From contig NZ_FNVP01000001.1 in assembly GCF_900108015.1 (NCBI RefSeq), forward strand, positions 620,001-684,000: a stretch of DNA of 64,000 bases, read 5' to 3'. This document shows positions 7,330 to 15,754 of this stretch, piece after piece. The position numbers and the translations under genes were made by a program. A model generated the notes under the pieces. The model was not told where the DNA came from. It made no database searches and saw only the letters and a program-made list of their open reading frames with translations. The DNA is from Flavobacterium urumqiense. Lineage in GTDB: Bacteria > Bacteroidota > Bacteroidia > Flavobacteriales > Flavobacteriaceae. Position 1 is the stretch's first letter. Each line of letters starts with the position of its first letter.

Positions 7330-9531
7330 ATGAAGAAGATTGCTCTATTATTCATTATTTTTTGTATGAGTTTCACTTTGTTTTCACAAGAGCAAAAAAG
7401 ACCTAAAGTAGGTTTGGTTTTAAGCGGTGGTGGTGCCAAAGGATTTGCGCACATTGGAGTTCTGAAAGTACTTGAAGAAGCCGGAATCAAAATTGATTAT
7501 ATAGGAGGAACCAGCATGGGAGCGGTTGTGGGAGGATTGTATGCTTCGGGTTACACTGCAAGCCAGATTGATTCTATTTTTCAGTCAACAAATTTTGATG
7601 AATTAATAAATGACTTCATTCCAAGGACATCAAAAAATTTCTACGAGAAGCGAAACGATGAATTATACGCATTAGTATTGCCTTTTAATAAGCTAAAAAT
7701 TGGAATACCTGAAGCATTATCCAAGGGAATGTACAATTATAATTTATTGACCAGACTTACGAAGCATGTAAGGCATGTTAGGGATTTTAACCAGCTTACA
7801 ATTCCTTTTTTGTGTATAGCAACTAATATAGAAACAGGAGGTGAAGTTTTATTGGATAAAGGTAATTTGGCCCAAGCAATGATGGCCAGTTCCGCATTTC
7901 CGTCTTTATTTTCTCCGGTAGAAATTGATGGGAAATTACTAGTTGATGGTGGTGTTTCTAATAATTATCCAATTGAGCAGGTAAGGAAGTTAGGAGCTGA
8001 TATTATAATTGGAGTAGATGTTCAGGATGATTTGTTGGATAGAACAAAGCTTAAAAATGCTACACGAATTTTAGTCCAAATTACAAACCTTCATTCAATA
8101 GAACGAATGAAGCAAAATATAAAAGAAACTGACATTTACATAAAACCAGACATTAAAGGATTTGGAGTAATCTCCTTTGACAAAGGGAAGGATATTATTA
8201 GAACAGGGGAAGACGCAACATTTTCTGTATATGAAAAGATAAAAATTCTTGTGGATGAGTCTAATCCATATAAAAAACCAAAATTAAAAATTGAATCGGA
8301 CAGCTTGCAAATTTGCGACATAAATTGTAATGATTTAGACAATTATACAAAAGCCTACGTCATTGGAAAATTAAGATTTAAGCCAGGAGCGAAAACCAAT
8401 TACAATGGTTTGTTAATGGGAATTAATAACATTAATGCAACTCAAAATTTCAGTACAATATCGTATTCATTGGATTCTAATAAAAATGGGGACGACTTAA
8501 ATATTAGTTTAAAAGAAAATACCACAAAATCCTATTTGAAATTTGGATTGCATTATGATGGTTTATTTAAAAGCGCTGTATTAGTTAATTTGAGTCGTAA
8601 AAAAACGTTGTTCAAGAATGACATTGCGTCATTGGATGTGGTTTTGGGAGATAATTTCAGGTATAATTTTGATTATTACATTGAAAATGGATTTAATTTA
8701 AGTTTTGGTTTTAAATCACAATTCAATCAGTTCAATAGAAATGTAACGAGTGATATAAGTACCGTAGATTTGGCCTCTTTGGGAATTAATTCCATTAATG
8801 TGGACTTCTCAGATGTTACGAATCAAGCTTATTTTCAATCTTTGTTTGTACAGAAATTTTTAATAGGAGGTGGAGTTGAATACAAATTTTTGAAAATCAA
8901 TTCGGAAACTTTATCAAATTTAAATCCTATAATTGACAAGAGTACGTACACCAGTATTTTTGGATACATGAAGTACGATTCTTTTGACAACAAATATTTT
9001 CCTAAAAAGGGGTGGTGTTTTTCTGGGGACATCCAGTCCTATTTATTTTCGTCAAATTATACCGGGAATTTTAAACCTTTTTCTATTGCAAAAGGTGATT
9101 TTGGAATAGCAGCAACCCTCTTCAAAAACACCACAGTTAAATTTCAAACGGAAGCCGGTTTTTCTATAGGTCCTGAAAGTATTGCTTTTTTTGATTTTAT
9201 TTTAGGAGGATATGGTTACAATATGATAAATAATTTTAGACATTTTTATGGATATGATTTCTTAAGTATTGCGGGAAATAGCTATATTAAATCCACGGGA
9301 ACGATAGATTATGAATTTTACAAAAATAATCATTTTAATTTTTCGGCAAATTTCGCTAACATTGGTAACGGGCTTTTTCAGAATGTAGATTGGATTTCGA
9401 TACCCAAATACACAGGGTACGCAGTAGGATATGGTTTAGAAACGATAATTGGACCTGTAGAAATTAAACATTCCTGGTCGCCTGAAACGGGAAAAGGATA
9501 TACATGGTTTAGTGTTGGGTTTATGTTTTAA
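7330..9531 (+). CDS. Patatin-like phospholipase fused to an outer-membrane beta-barrel
   Basis: This 733-residue protein has a signal peptide (KKIALLFIIFCMSFTLFSQ) and a patatin domain with oxyanion motif SGGGAKGFAH, nucleophile motif GGTSMGAV and catalytic dyad Asp in VDGGVSNNYPIEQ. A POTRA-like linker (about 330-400) and a C-terminal BamA/Omp85-like barrel follow, ending in Phe as barrel proteins usually do. The layout resembles PlpD (type Vd) proteins. The likely role is a surface or periplasmic lipid hydrolase anchored in the outer membrane. ATG at 7330 was preferred over a TTG nine bases upstream because it puts Lys-Lys directly before the hydrophobic core. Confidence 0.88.
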   Translation: MKKIALLFIIFCMSFTLFSQEQKRPKVGLVLSGGGAKGFAHIGVLKVLEEAGIKIDYIGGTSMGAVVGGLYASGYTASQIDSIFQSTNFDELINDFIPRTSKNFYEKRNDELYALVLPFNKLKIGIPEALSKGMYNYNLLTRLTKHVRHVRDFNQLTIPFLCIATNIETGGEVLLDKGNLAQAMMASSAFPSLFSPVEIDGKLLVDGGVSNNYPIEQVRKLGADIIIGVDVQDDLLDRTKLKNATRILVQITNLHSIERMKQNIKETDIYIKPDIKGFGVISFDKGKDIIRTGEDATFSVYEKIKILVDESNPYKKPKLKIESDSLQICDINCNDLDNYTKAYVIGKLRFKPGAKTNYNGLLMGINNINATQNFSTISYSLDSNKNGDDLNISLKENTTKSYLKFGLHYDGLFKSAVLVNLSRKKTLFKNDIASLDVVLGDNFRYNFDYYIENGFNLSFGFKSQFNQFNRNVTSDISTVDLASLGINSINVDFSDVTNQAYFQSLFVQKFLIGGGVEYKFLKINSETLSNLNPIIDKSTYTSIFGYMKYDSFDNKYFPKKGWCFSGDIQSYLFSSNYTGNFKPFSIAKGDFGIAATLFKNTTVKFQTEAGFSIGPESIAFFDFILGGYGYNMINNFRHFYGYDFLSIAGNSYIKSTGTIDYEFYKNNHFNFSANFANIGNGLFQNVDWISIPKYTGYAVGYGLETIIGPVEIKHSWSPETGKGYTWFSVGFMF

Positions 9532-9749
9532 TTATAATTTATTTCAATAATAATTCCGATATTTGTTATTATGAAAACAATTTGGACCGGTTTATTAGGA
9601 TATCTGCAATTTCTTATCAAGAGAAATCCTGAATGAGAAATCAATCAGATAACAGAAATTTAAGTTAGAGATTCTCTCGAATCAATCTAATTCTATCATT
9701 ATTTAAATACTTTATTATTTCATTGTATAATTATCTAATTTAAAAAATC

Positions 9750-10907
9750 ATGCCTTTATACCATAAATTGGGAAATTTTCCCCAAAAAAGACATACACAA
9801 TTCGAAAAACCAAATGGAGGTTTGTATTACGAGCAACTATTTGGAACAGAGGGTTTTAATGGTCATTCCTCTTTGCTTTACCATGTTCATAGACCAACTC
9901 AAATAAAAGAAATTACAAAGTCGTATTCGGTTGAACCAAAAATCGCCATTGGAAAAAATATAAAATCGTTATTATTAAAAGGTTTTGAGTTAAAACCCGA
10001 AGATGATTTTCTAGACAGTCGCAAAGCAATGCTTGTTAACAAAGACTGTACTGTAGGATTAGCTGCGCCAAGACAGTCTTTGTGTAATTATTTTTATAAA
10101 AATGCGGATGCTGATGAAATGATTTTCATCCACAAAGGAAAAGGAAAATTGCGCACCATGATGGGAAATATTCCTTTTGAATATGGGGATTACCTTATTA
10201 TTCCTCGTGGAATAATTTATCAAATTGATTTTGAAACATCAGAAAACAGACTTTTCTACGTTGAATCTTTCGCTCCATTTTATACGCCAAAACGATATAA
10301 AAATGATTCAGGTCAACATTTAGAACATTCCCCATTTTGCGAACGTGATTTTATTTTGCCAACAGAGTTAGAAACGCATGACGAAAAAGGCGATTTCCTT
10401 ATCAAACTTAAAAAGGAGGGAATGATGCACGAAATAATCTATGCCACGCATCCTTTTGACGTTGTGGGTTGGGACGGCTACAATTTTCCTTATGGATTTA
10501 GCATTCACAATTTCGAACCTATAACAGGCCGCGTTCATCAGCCGCCACCAGTACATCAAACTTTCGAAACTTCGACTTTTGTGGTTTGTTCTTTCGTTCC
10601 AAGGCTGTACGATTACCATCCAAAAGCTATTCCTGCACCTTATAATCACAGTAATATAGACAGTGATGAGGTTTTGTATTATGTAGATGGCGATTTCATG
10701 TCGCGTAATAATATTGAGCAAGGTCATATCACGTTGCATCCCAAAGGAATTCCCCACGGACCGGCGCCAGGCGCTATGGAACGTAGTATTGGTCATACTG
10801 AAACACATGAATTAGCGGTAATGGTAGATACATTTCGTCCATTAATGGTGACTGAAGAAGCTATGGGATTGGACGATGGACAATATTATAAATCCTGGGT
10901 AGAGTAA
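9750..10907 (+). CDS. hmgA: Homogentisate 1,2-dioxygenase
   Basis: This 385-residue cytoplasmic non-haem iron enzyme opens the ring of homogentisate to maleylacetoacetate in tyrosine and phenylalanine breakdown. It is a bicupin. The C-terminal segment HPKGIPHGPAPGAMERS with the following HETHELAVMVDTF-type stretch (TETHELAV) contains the His/Glu iron ligands of the family. It is shorter than the about 430-residue proteobacterial and human forms, as usual for the Bacteroidota branch. hppD, the preceding pathway step, lies 190 bases downstream, separated by one copy of a dispersed hairpin repeat. Confidence 0.93.
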   Translation: MPLYHKLGNFPQKRHTQFEKPNGGLYYEQLFGTEGFNGHSSLLYHVHRPTQIKEITKSYSVEPKIAIGKNIKSLLLKGFELKPEDDFLDSRKAMLVNKDCTVGLAAPRQSLCNYFYKNADADEMIFIHKGKGKLRTMMGNIPFEYGDYLIIPRGIIYQIDFETSENRLFYVESFAPFYTPKRYKNDSGQHLEHSPFCERDFILPTELETHDEKGDFLIKLKKEGMMHEIIYATHPFDVVGWDGYNFPYGFSIHNFEPITGRVHQPPPVHQTFETSTFVVCSFVPRLYDYHPKAIPAPYNHSNIDSDEVLYYVDGDFMSRNNIEQGHITLHPKGIPHGPAPGAMERSIGHTETHELAVMVDTFRPLMVTEEAMGLDDGQYYKSWVE

Positions 10908-10910
10908 TAA

Positions 10911-10991
10911 GGAGCTATTTCCTGCTATTCGTTGCAATCTTTTTTTCGGTTAAAAAACCTCAAAAAAGGATTTTTACTATTATCAGGGCTA
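10911..10991 (+). repeat. Dispersed hairpin repeat, copy 1
   Basis: It starts GGAGCTATTTCCTGCT and ends ATCAGGGCTA, with a central imperfect inverted repeat (GGTT/AACC core inside an A/T-rich stem). The same ends flank different stems at 40285-40366 and 57102-57177. It lies 3 bases after the hmgA stop. Confidence 0.75.
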
Positions 10992-11096
10992 AGGCTTTAG
11001 TATAAACAACAACATATTTTTAAATTAATAAAATCTTTGTAAATCCGTTTTATCCGCGTTCCAAAATCAGATTTACCGAGTAAAAAAATAAATACC

Positions 11097-12257
11097 ATGT
11101 CAAAAGAAGTAAAATCAGTAGAATACGGACTAGAAAAAATATTTGAAGGAGCACAAGATTTCCTTCCTTTATTAGGAACCGATTATGTAGAATTCTACGT
11201 AGGAAATGCAAAACAATCCGCACATTATTATAAAACTGCTTTTGGTTATCAATCATTGGCTTATGCAGGATTAGAAACCGGACTAAGAGACAGAACGTCT
11301 TATGTGCTAAAACAAGATAAGATCAGAATCGTATTAACCACGCCATTAACACAAGATTCTCCTATACACGAACATTTAAGAAAGCATGGAGACGGAGTGA
11401 AAGTAGCTGCATTATGGGTAGAAGATGCTACTAGTGCTTACGAAGAAACAATGAAACGCGGCGCCCGCTCTTTTATGGAGCCAACAGTCGAGAAAGATGA
11501 ATTTGGAGAAGTAGTTCGTTCCGGAATTTATACCTACGGAGAAACAGTTCATATTTTTGTAGAACGCAAAAATTACAATGGTGTTTTCTTGCCTGGATTT
11601 AAGGAATGGAAATCAGATTACAATCCGGAACCAACAGGATTAAAATACATTGACCACATGGTGGGTAATGTAGGCTGGAACGAAATGAACACTTGGGTTA
11701 AGTTCTATGAAGAGGTAATGGGATTTGTGAATTTCCTTTCTTTCGATGACAAACAAATTAATACCGAATATTCGGCCTTGATGAGTAAAGTAATGTCGAA
11801 TGGAAACGGAAGAATAAAATTTCCGATCAACGAACCTGCTGAAGGGAAGAAAAAATCGCAAATAGAAGAATATTTAGATTTTTATGGTGGACCAGGAATT
11901 CAGCATATCGCCATTGCAACGGATGATATTATTAAAACAGTATCACAATTGAAAGCAAGAGGAATCGAATTCTTATCCGCTCCGCCACATACCTATTACC
12001 AGGCTATTCCGGAACGATTGGGAGAGCATATGAAAATGATGAAAGAAGATTTGAATGAAATAGAGAAACTTGCGATAATGGTCGACGCCGATGAAGAAGG
12101 CTATCTATTACAAATTTTTACAAAACCCGTACAAGATCGACCAACGTTATTTTTCGAAATTATTCAGCGCATGGGAGCCAAAGGTTTTGGTGCGGGTAAT
12201 TTTAAAGCGCTTTTTGAATCAATTGAAAGAGAACAGGCATTACGAGGAACACTATAG
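11097..12257 (+). CDS. hppD: 4-Hydroxyphenylpyruvate dioxygenase
   Basis: This 386-residue enzyme converts 4-hydroxyphenylpyruvate to homogentisate, the substrate of the upstream hmgA product. It has two vicinal-oxygen-chelate domains: the degenerate N-terminal one (about 25-160, VEFYVGNAKQSAHYYKTAFG) and the catalytic C-terminal one (about 180-360). Iron ligands are His in YIDHMVGNV, His in GPGIQHIAI and Glu in LFFEIIQR. The end RMGAKGFGAGNFKALFESIE is the family's conserved C-terminal gate helix. No terminator hairpin follows directly; the first one is at 12459-12491. Confidence 0.96.
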   Translation: MSKEVKSVEYGLEKIFEGAQDFLPLLGTDYVEFYVGNAKQSAHYYKTAFGYQSLAYAGLETGLRDRTSYVLKQDKIRIVLTTPLTQDSPIHEHLRKHGDGVKVAALWVEDATSAYEETMKRGARSFMEPTVEKDEFGEVVRSGIYTYGETVHIFVERKNYNGVFLPGFKEWKSDYNPEPTGLKYIDHMVGNVGWNEMNTWVKFYEEVMGFVNFLSFDDKQINTEYSALMSKVMSNGNGRIKFPINEPAEGKKKSQIEEYLDFYGGPGIQHIAIATDDIIKTVSQLKARGIEFLSAPPHTYYQAIPERLGEHMKMMKEDLNEIEKLAIMVDADEEGYLLQIFTKPVQDRPTLFFEIIQRMGAKGFGAGNFKALFESIEREQALRGTL

Positions 12258-12379
12258 AAACGCATTTTTTTTATATAATGTGAAATTTTAACCGACGAAC
12301 TACCTGTATTTTTGAGTAATTTGTGTTAAAGTTAATTTTTTAATAAGAAATACTGGGTTTGTTAATTACCTTTGCCCTC

Positions 12380-12491
12380 GCAAAACAGGAAGGGGTGGTT
12401 TCCTTCCGAAATTGATATAAATTTCATAATTTATAGTTTTTTGGTTAGTTAATAGCATAAAAACTCAGTCATTATTTGACTGAGTTTTTTT
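12380..12491 (+). ncRNA. Candidate small structured RNA between hppD and the DUF3108 gene
   Basis: A TACCTTTG -7 element (12367-12374) is followed by about 110 bases without a reading frame. This stretch holds three successive hairpins: GGAAGG/CCTTCC (12388-12407), GAAATT/AATTTC (12408-12425) and a strong T-tailed terminator (12459-12491). No matching TTG element lies at the right distance, so it could also be the processed 3' end of the hppD transcript. A 6S-like/Flavo-1 type RNA is one possibility but is not established here. Confidence 0.35.
12459..12491 (+). terminator. Rho-independent terminator (hppD and/or candidate small RNA)
   Basis: A 13-bp perfect stem (AAAAACTCAGTCA) with a TTATT loop is followed by a T run. 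Confidence 0.85.
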
Positions 12492-12506
12492 GTTTTAATA
12501 TATTTG
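12476..12506 (+). promoter_or_regulatory. Promoter of the DUF3108-tryptophan dioxygenase operon, overlapping a terminator
   Basis: TTG (12476-12478), a 20-base spacer and TATATTTG (12499-12506) match the Bacteroidota consensus. The TTG lies at the loop end of the upstream terminator. Confidence 0.6.
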
Positions 12507-12550
12507 GAACAAAATTTGCAGTTACGGTCAATAATCTGACAAAAAAAGCA

Positions 12551-13321
12551 ATGAAAAAAATACTATTACTCCTGATATTAGTTACAACTGTAAGTTTCGA
12601 TTCTAAGAAGGAAGACGCATACGATGTGGGTGAATGGTTTAAATTCAGAATCCATTACGGTATAGTAAATGCGGGTTACGCAACTTTAGAAGTTAAAGAC
12701 GCAACTGTAAACAGCAAAAAATCATTTCATGTAATCGGGAAAGGATATACTACAGGAATGTCTAGATTTTTTTTCAAAGTAGATGATTTATATGAAAGCT
12801 ACATTGATAAAGAGACAGGAAACCCGCATCAATTTGTGAGAAAGATAAACGAAGGAGGCTATACTAAAAATCAAGAAGGATTTTTCAATCAAATTACAAA
12901 CAGAGTTCTTGTTAAGGATTATAAGCACAAAGAGGAAAAAACGCTTATGATTCCAAAAAACACGCAGGATATATTGTCGGCTTTTTATTATTTAAGAAAT
13001 TACTCAAGTATTGATAAATTAAAGGTAGGGGAGTCAATAGCTATTGATATGTTTTTTGATGATGAAACTACAAAGTTTAAGTTAAAATTTATTGGACGTG
13101 AGGATATTACAACTAAATTTGGCGATGTTTCCGCTATGATTTTTAGACCTTTGGTTCAGTCAGGGCGCGTTTTTAAGGAGCAGGAAAGTCTAACCGTTTG
13201 GGTCTCAGACGACGATAATAAATTACCATTGCGAATTAAAGCAAGTCTGGCTGTAGGGTCGATCAAGGCAGATTTAGATGGTTTCAAAGGATTGAAGAGT
13301 CCGTTTAAAATAAAAAAATAA
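12551..13321 (+). CDS. DUF3108-domain exported protein
   Basis: This 256-residue protein has an N-terminal signal peptide (MKKILLLLILVTTVSFD). The body reads as a DUF3108 domain: FRIHYGIVNAGYATLEV near the start and repeated beta-strand-like segments. Family members are periplasmic proteins of unknown function. I chose ATG at 12551 because it places the signal peptide at the N-terminus; the frame is open 75 bases further upstream, but that stretch includes the promoter. Its stop codon shares one base with the start of the tryptophan dioxygenase gene (TAATG), so the two are translationally coupled. Confidence 0.8.
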   Translation: MKKILLLLILVTTVSFDSKKEDAYDVGEWFKFRIHYGIVNAGYATLEVKDATVNSKKSFHVIGKGYTTGMSRFFFKVDDLYESYIDKETGNPHQFVRKINEGGYTKNQEGFFNQITNRVLVKDYKHKEEKTLMIPKNTQDILSAFYYLRNYSSIDKLKVGESIAIDMFFDDETTKFKLKFIGREDITTKFGDVSAMIFRPLVQSGRVFKEQESLTVWVSDDDNKLPLRIKASLAVGSIKADLDGFKGLKSPFKIKK

Positions 13322-14256
13322 TGACTAGTAACAGTAATACGGAAGAAATTTTAAAAGAAATTGAACTTAAATACCAAGCAATAAACCAAAAAACGGAGAC
13401 GCAACTAGAAGGATTACTTTGGTCCAAACCAATCACTTATTGGGATTATATTCAAACAGATGCATTATTAAATCTTCAAACTCAAAGAACAACTCTTCCG
13501 GACGAAATGGTTTTCATCATGTATCATCAGGTAAACGAACTGATATTTAAAATGATACTTTGGGAAATGAACCAAATTTCATACGCACAAAACATTGAAA
13601 CCGATTTTTTTACCGAAAGGTTAATGAGAATTAGTCGATATTTTGATATGCTGACTACATCTTTCAGTATTATGGGGGACGGAATGGATGTCGAGCAATA
13701 TATGAAATTTAGAAATACTCTTACACCTGCAAGTGGTTTTCAAAGTGCACAATATCGTTTAATAGAATTTTCTTCGACAGATCTAATAAATCTGATAGAT
13801 CACCGTTTTAGAGACACAATTGACAGAAACACTCCTTTTGAATTTGCATTTGAACATTTGTATTGGCAGGCTGCCGGTAAAGATTACCAAACTGGCAAAA
13901 AATCATTTTTGTTGGAGGAGTTTGAAAAAAAATACAAAAAAATGTTCTTAGGCCATATGCAAGAATACAACACCATAAATATTTGGCAAAAATTCAAGCA
14001 ACTTCCGGCTATAGATCAAAGAAACCCAGAATTAATTAAAGCGATGCGTCATTATGATCACACAGTAAATATTACTTGGGTGATGCAACACCTTAATACG
14101 GCAAAGAAATATATTGATCAAAGTGGGAAAGGAAGCGGAGAAGCAACTGGTGGAAGCGACTGGAAAAAATACATGCATCCAAAATACCAACGAAGAATAT
14201 TTTTCCCGGAATTATGGTCAGCTGTTGAGTTGGCGAATTGGGGAGAAGAAAAATAA
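13321..14256 (+). CDS. kynA: Tryptophan 2,3-dioxygenase
   Basis: This 311-residue haem enzyme oxidises L-tryptophan to N-formylkynurenine, the first step of the kynurenine route. MVFIMYHQVNELIFKM holds family active-site residues. MQHLNTA and the earlier TLTPASGFQSAQYRLIE are strongly conserved TDO segments; the proximal haem His is probably in HYDHTVNITWVMQHL. Length fits the larger bacterial TDOs. It overlaps the DUF3108 stop by one base and is followed 13 bases later by an M23 lipoprotein. With hmgA and hppD nearby, this is an aromatic amino acid breakdown neighbourhood. Confidence 0.94.
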   Translation: MTSNSNTEEILKEIELKYQAINQKTETQLEGLLWSKPITYWDYIQTDALLNLQTQRTTLPDEMVFIMYHQVNELIFKMILWEMNQISYAQNIETDFFTERLMRISRYFDMLTTSFSIMGDGMDVEQYMKFRNTLTPASGFQSAQYRLIEFSSTDLINLIDHRFRDTIDRNTPFEFAFEHLYWQAAGKDYQTGKKSFLLEEFEKKYKKMFLGHMQEYNTINIWQKFKQLPAIDQRNPELIKAMRHYDHTVNITWVMQHLNTAKKYIDQSGKGSGEATGGSDWKKYMHPKYQRRIFFPELWSAVELANWGEEK

Positions 14257-14269
14257 TTTAAATTACAAA

Positions 14270-15502
14270 ATGAATTACAGTTTGAAGAAAGTATTAATTA
14301 GTATCATAGTTTTATTTTCATTAATATCGTGCAAGAAATCCGAGATTAGATTTGAGGATGAAATTATTAGACCAGTGTCCAAAAAAGTTGAATTTGGATT
14401 TAAATATTCTGATTTTAATGTGATTAAGGACACTATAAAAAAGGGAGACACTTTTGGGACTATTATACAAAAGCAAAATATTGGCAATAGAGAGGTATTC
14501 GATATTGTTAAAAAAGTAAAGGACTCATTTGATGTAAGAACTATCAGATTAAACAGGCCTTATACTTTGCTTAGATCCAAAAATAAAACCAACAAATTAC
14601 AGGTTTTTATTTACCAGCCAGATGCATTACACTATTATGTTGTTGATTTACGAGATACAACTGTAGTTGCTTATGAAAAAACCTATCCGCTTACTTTTAA
14701 GAGTAGAACAATTGGTGGCTTGTTGAAAGGTTCATTGTCAGAAACTTTAGAAAATGCTAAAGTCGAAGGTTCCTTAGCGAGTAAAATATCTAAAATTTAT
14801 GCGTGGTCAATAGATTTTTATAAACTAAAAAAAGGGGATCGATTTGGAATTACTTTCAAAGAGCGATTTATAAACGACACTGTTTATGATGGTGTAGAAG
14901 ATCTGGAGGCAGCATTTTTTGAGTACAAAGGAAAAATTATTTACGCATTTCCTTATGCTCAAAATGTATCCTCCGGTAAAATAGAATATTATGATGAGGA
15001 GGGAAAAACACTTAAAAATTTCTTTCTAAAAACACCAATAAAATTCAGTAGAATTTCTTCCCGATTTTCAACTAATCGATTTCATCCCGTGCAACATTCT
15101 TGGAAAGCTCATAAAGGAACGGATTATGCAGCTCCATACGGAACGCCGATCACAACCACTGCCGGTGGCACAGTTGAGCAAACTGGTTTTACCGCTGGTA
15201 ACGGAAATTTTGTCAAAGTGAAACACAATGGAACCTATTCAACCCAATATTTGCATATGTCAAGAATTTTGGTGCGACGAGGTCAACATGTAAATCAAGG
15301 ACAAGTTATTGGTCGCGTTGGAAGCACCGGCTTAGCAACAGGTCCGCATGTATGTTATCGATTTTGGAAAAATGGGATTCAGGTCGATGCATTAAGACTT
15401 AAATTACCAAATGGTGAACCTATGAACAGTAGAGATAAAAGCCGATTTTTAAAGATGATTGCTCCTCTCAAATGGGAATTAGATAGTATTTCTAATTTAT
15501 AA
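14270..15502 (+). CDS. M23-family (LytM-like) peptidase lipoprotein with HxC in place of HxH
   Basis: This 410-residue protein has a lipoprotein signal (KVLISIIVLFSLISC, lipidated Cys about 19), a beta-rich middle part and a C-terminal M23 domain (about 275-390). The domain keeps HKGTDY (His281 and Asp285, zinc ligands) and YLHM (catalytic His). The final motif, normally GPHxH, is GPHVC, so the third zinc ligand is Cys362. The family cuts peptidoglycan cross-links or, when inactive, regulates amidases. ATG at 14270 gives the lipoprotein signal; the frame stays open upstream only within kynA. Confidence 0.87.
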   Translation: MNYSLKKVLISIIVLFSLISCKKSEIRFEDEIIRPVSKKVEFGFKYSDFNVIKDTIKKGDTFGTIIQKQNIGNREVFDIVKKVKDSFDVRTIRLNRPYTLLRSKNKTNKLQVFIYQPDALHYYVVDLRDTTVVAYEKTYPLTFKSRTIGGLLKGSLSETLENAKVEGSLASKISKIYAWSIDFYKLKKGDRFGITFKERFINDTVYDGVEDLEAAFFEYKGKIIYAFPYAQNVSSGKIEYYDEEGKTLKNFFLKTPIKFSRISSRFSTNRFHPVQHSWKAHKGTDYAAPYGTPITTTAGGTVEQTGFTAGNGNFVKVKHNGTYSTQYLHMSRILVRRGQHVNQGQVIGRVGSTGLATGPHVCYRFWKNGIQVDALRLKLPNGEPMNSRDKSRFLKMIAPLKWELDSISNL

Positions 15503-15754
15503 TTTAATTTTAGCCATTACGTAATGGATTTGCACTTTTTGATTTTTTATAAATTCAATAGTTATGATTTGCTTTCTTGTTATTAGGATATAGAATTAAA
15601 TCTATCGTATTCTAATTTGAATTGTGTTGAGTTCAGAACTTTATGGATTTAGCATATTTGTCATAAATTGTTATATAATTGTAAAGGTATTTTTCATTAA
15701 AACTAATTTCGGTATTTTTGCCAAAAACTAAACAAAACTACAATTCTAATAATA
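15503..15754 (+). promoter_or_regulatory. Upstream region of pgi with a -7-like element
   Basis: An AT-rich gap without a reading frame. TATTTTTG at 15713-15720 resembles the -7 element, but the nearest upstream TTG is 31 bases away, so the promoter call is weak. Confidence 0.3.
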
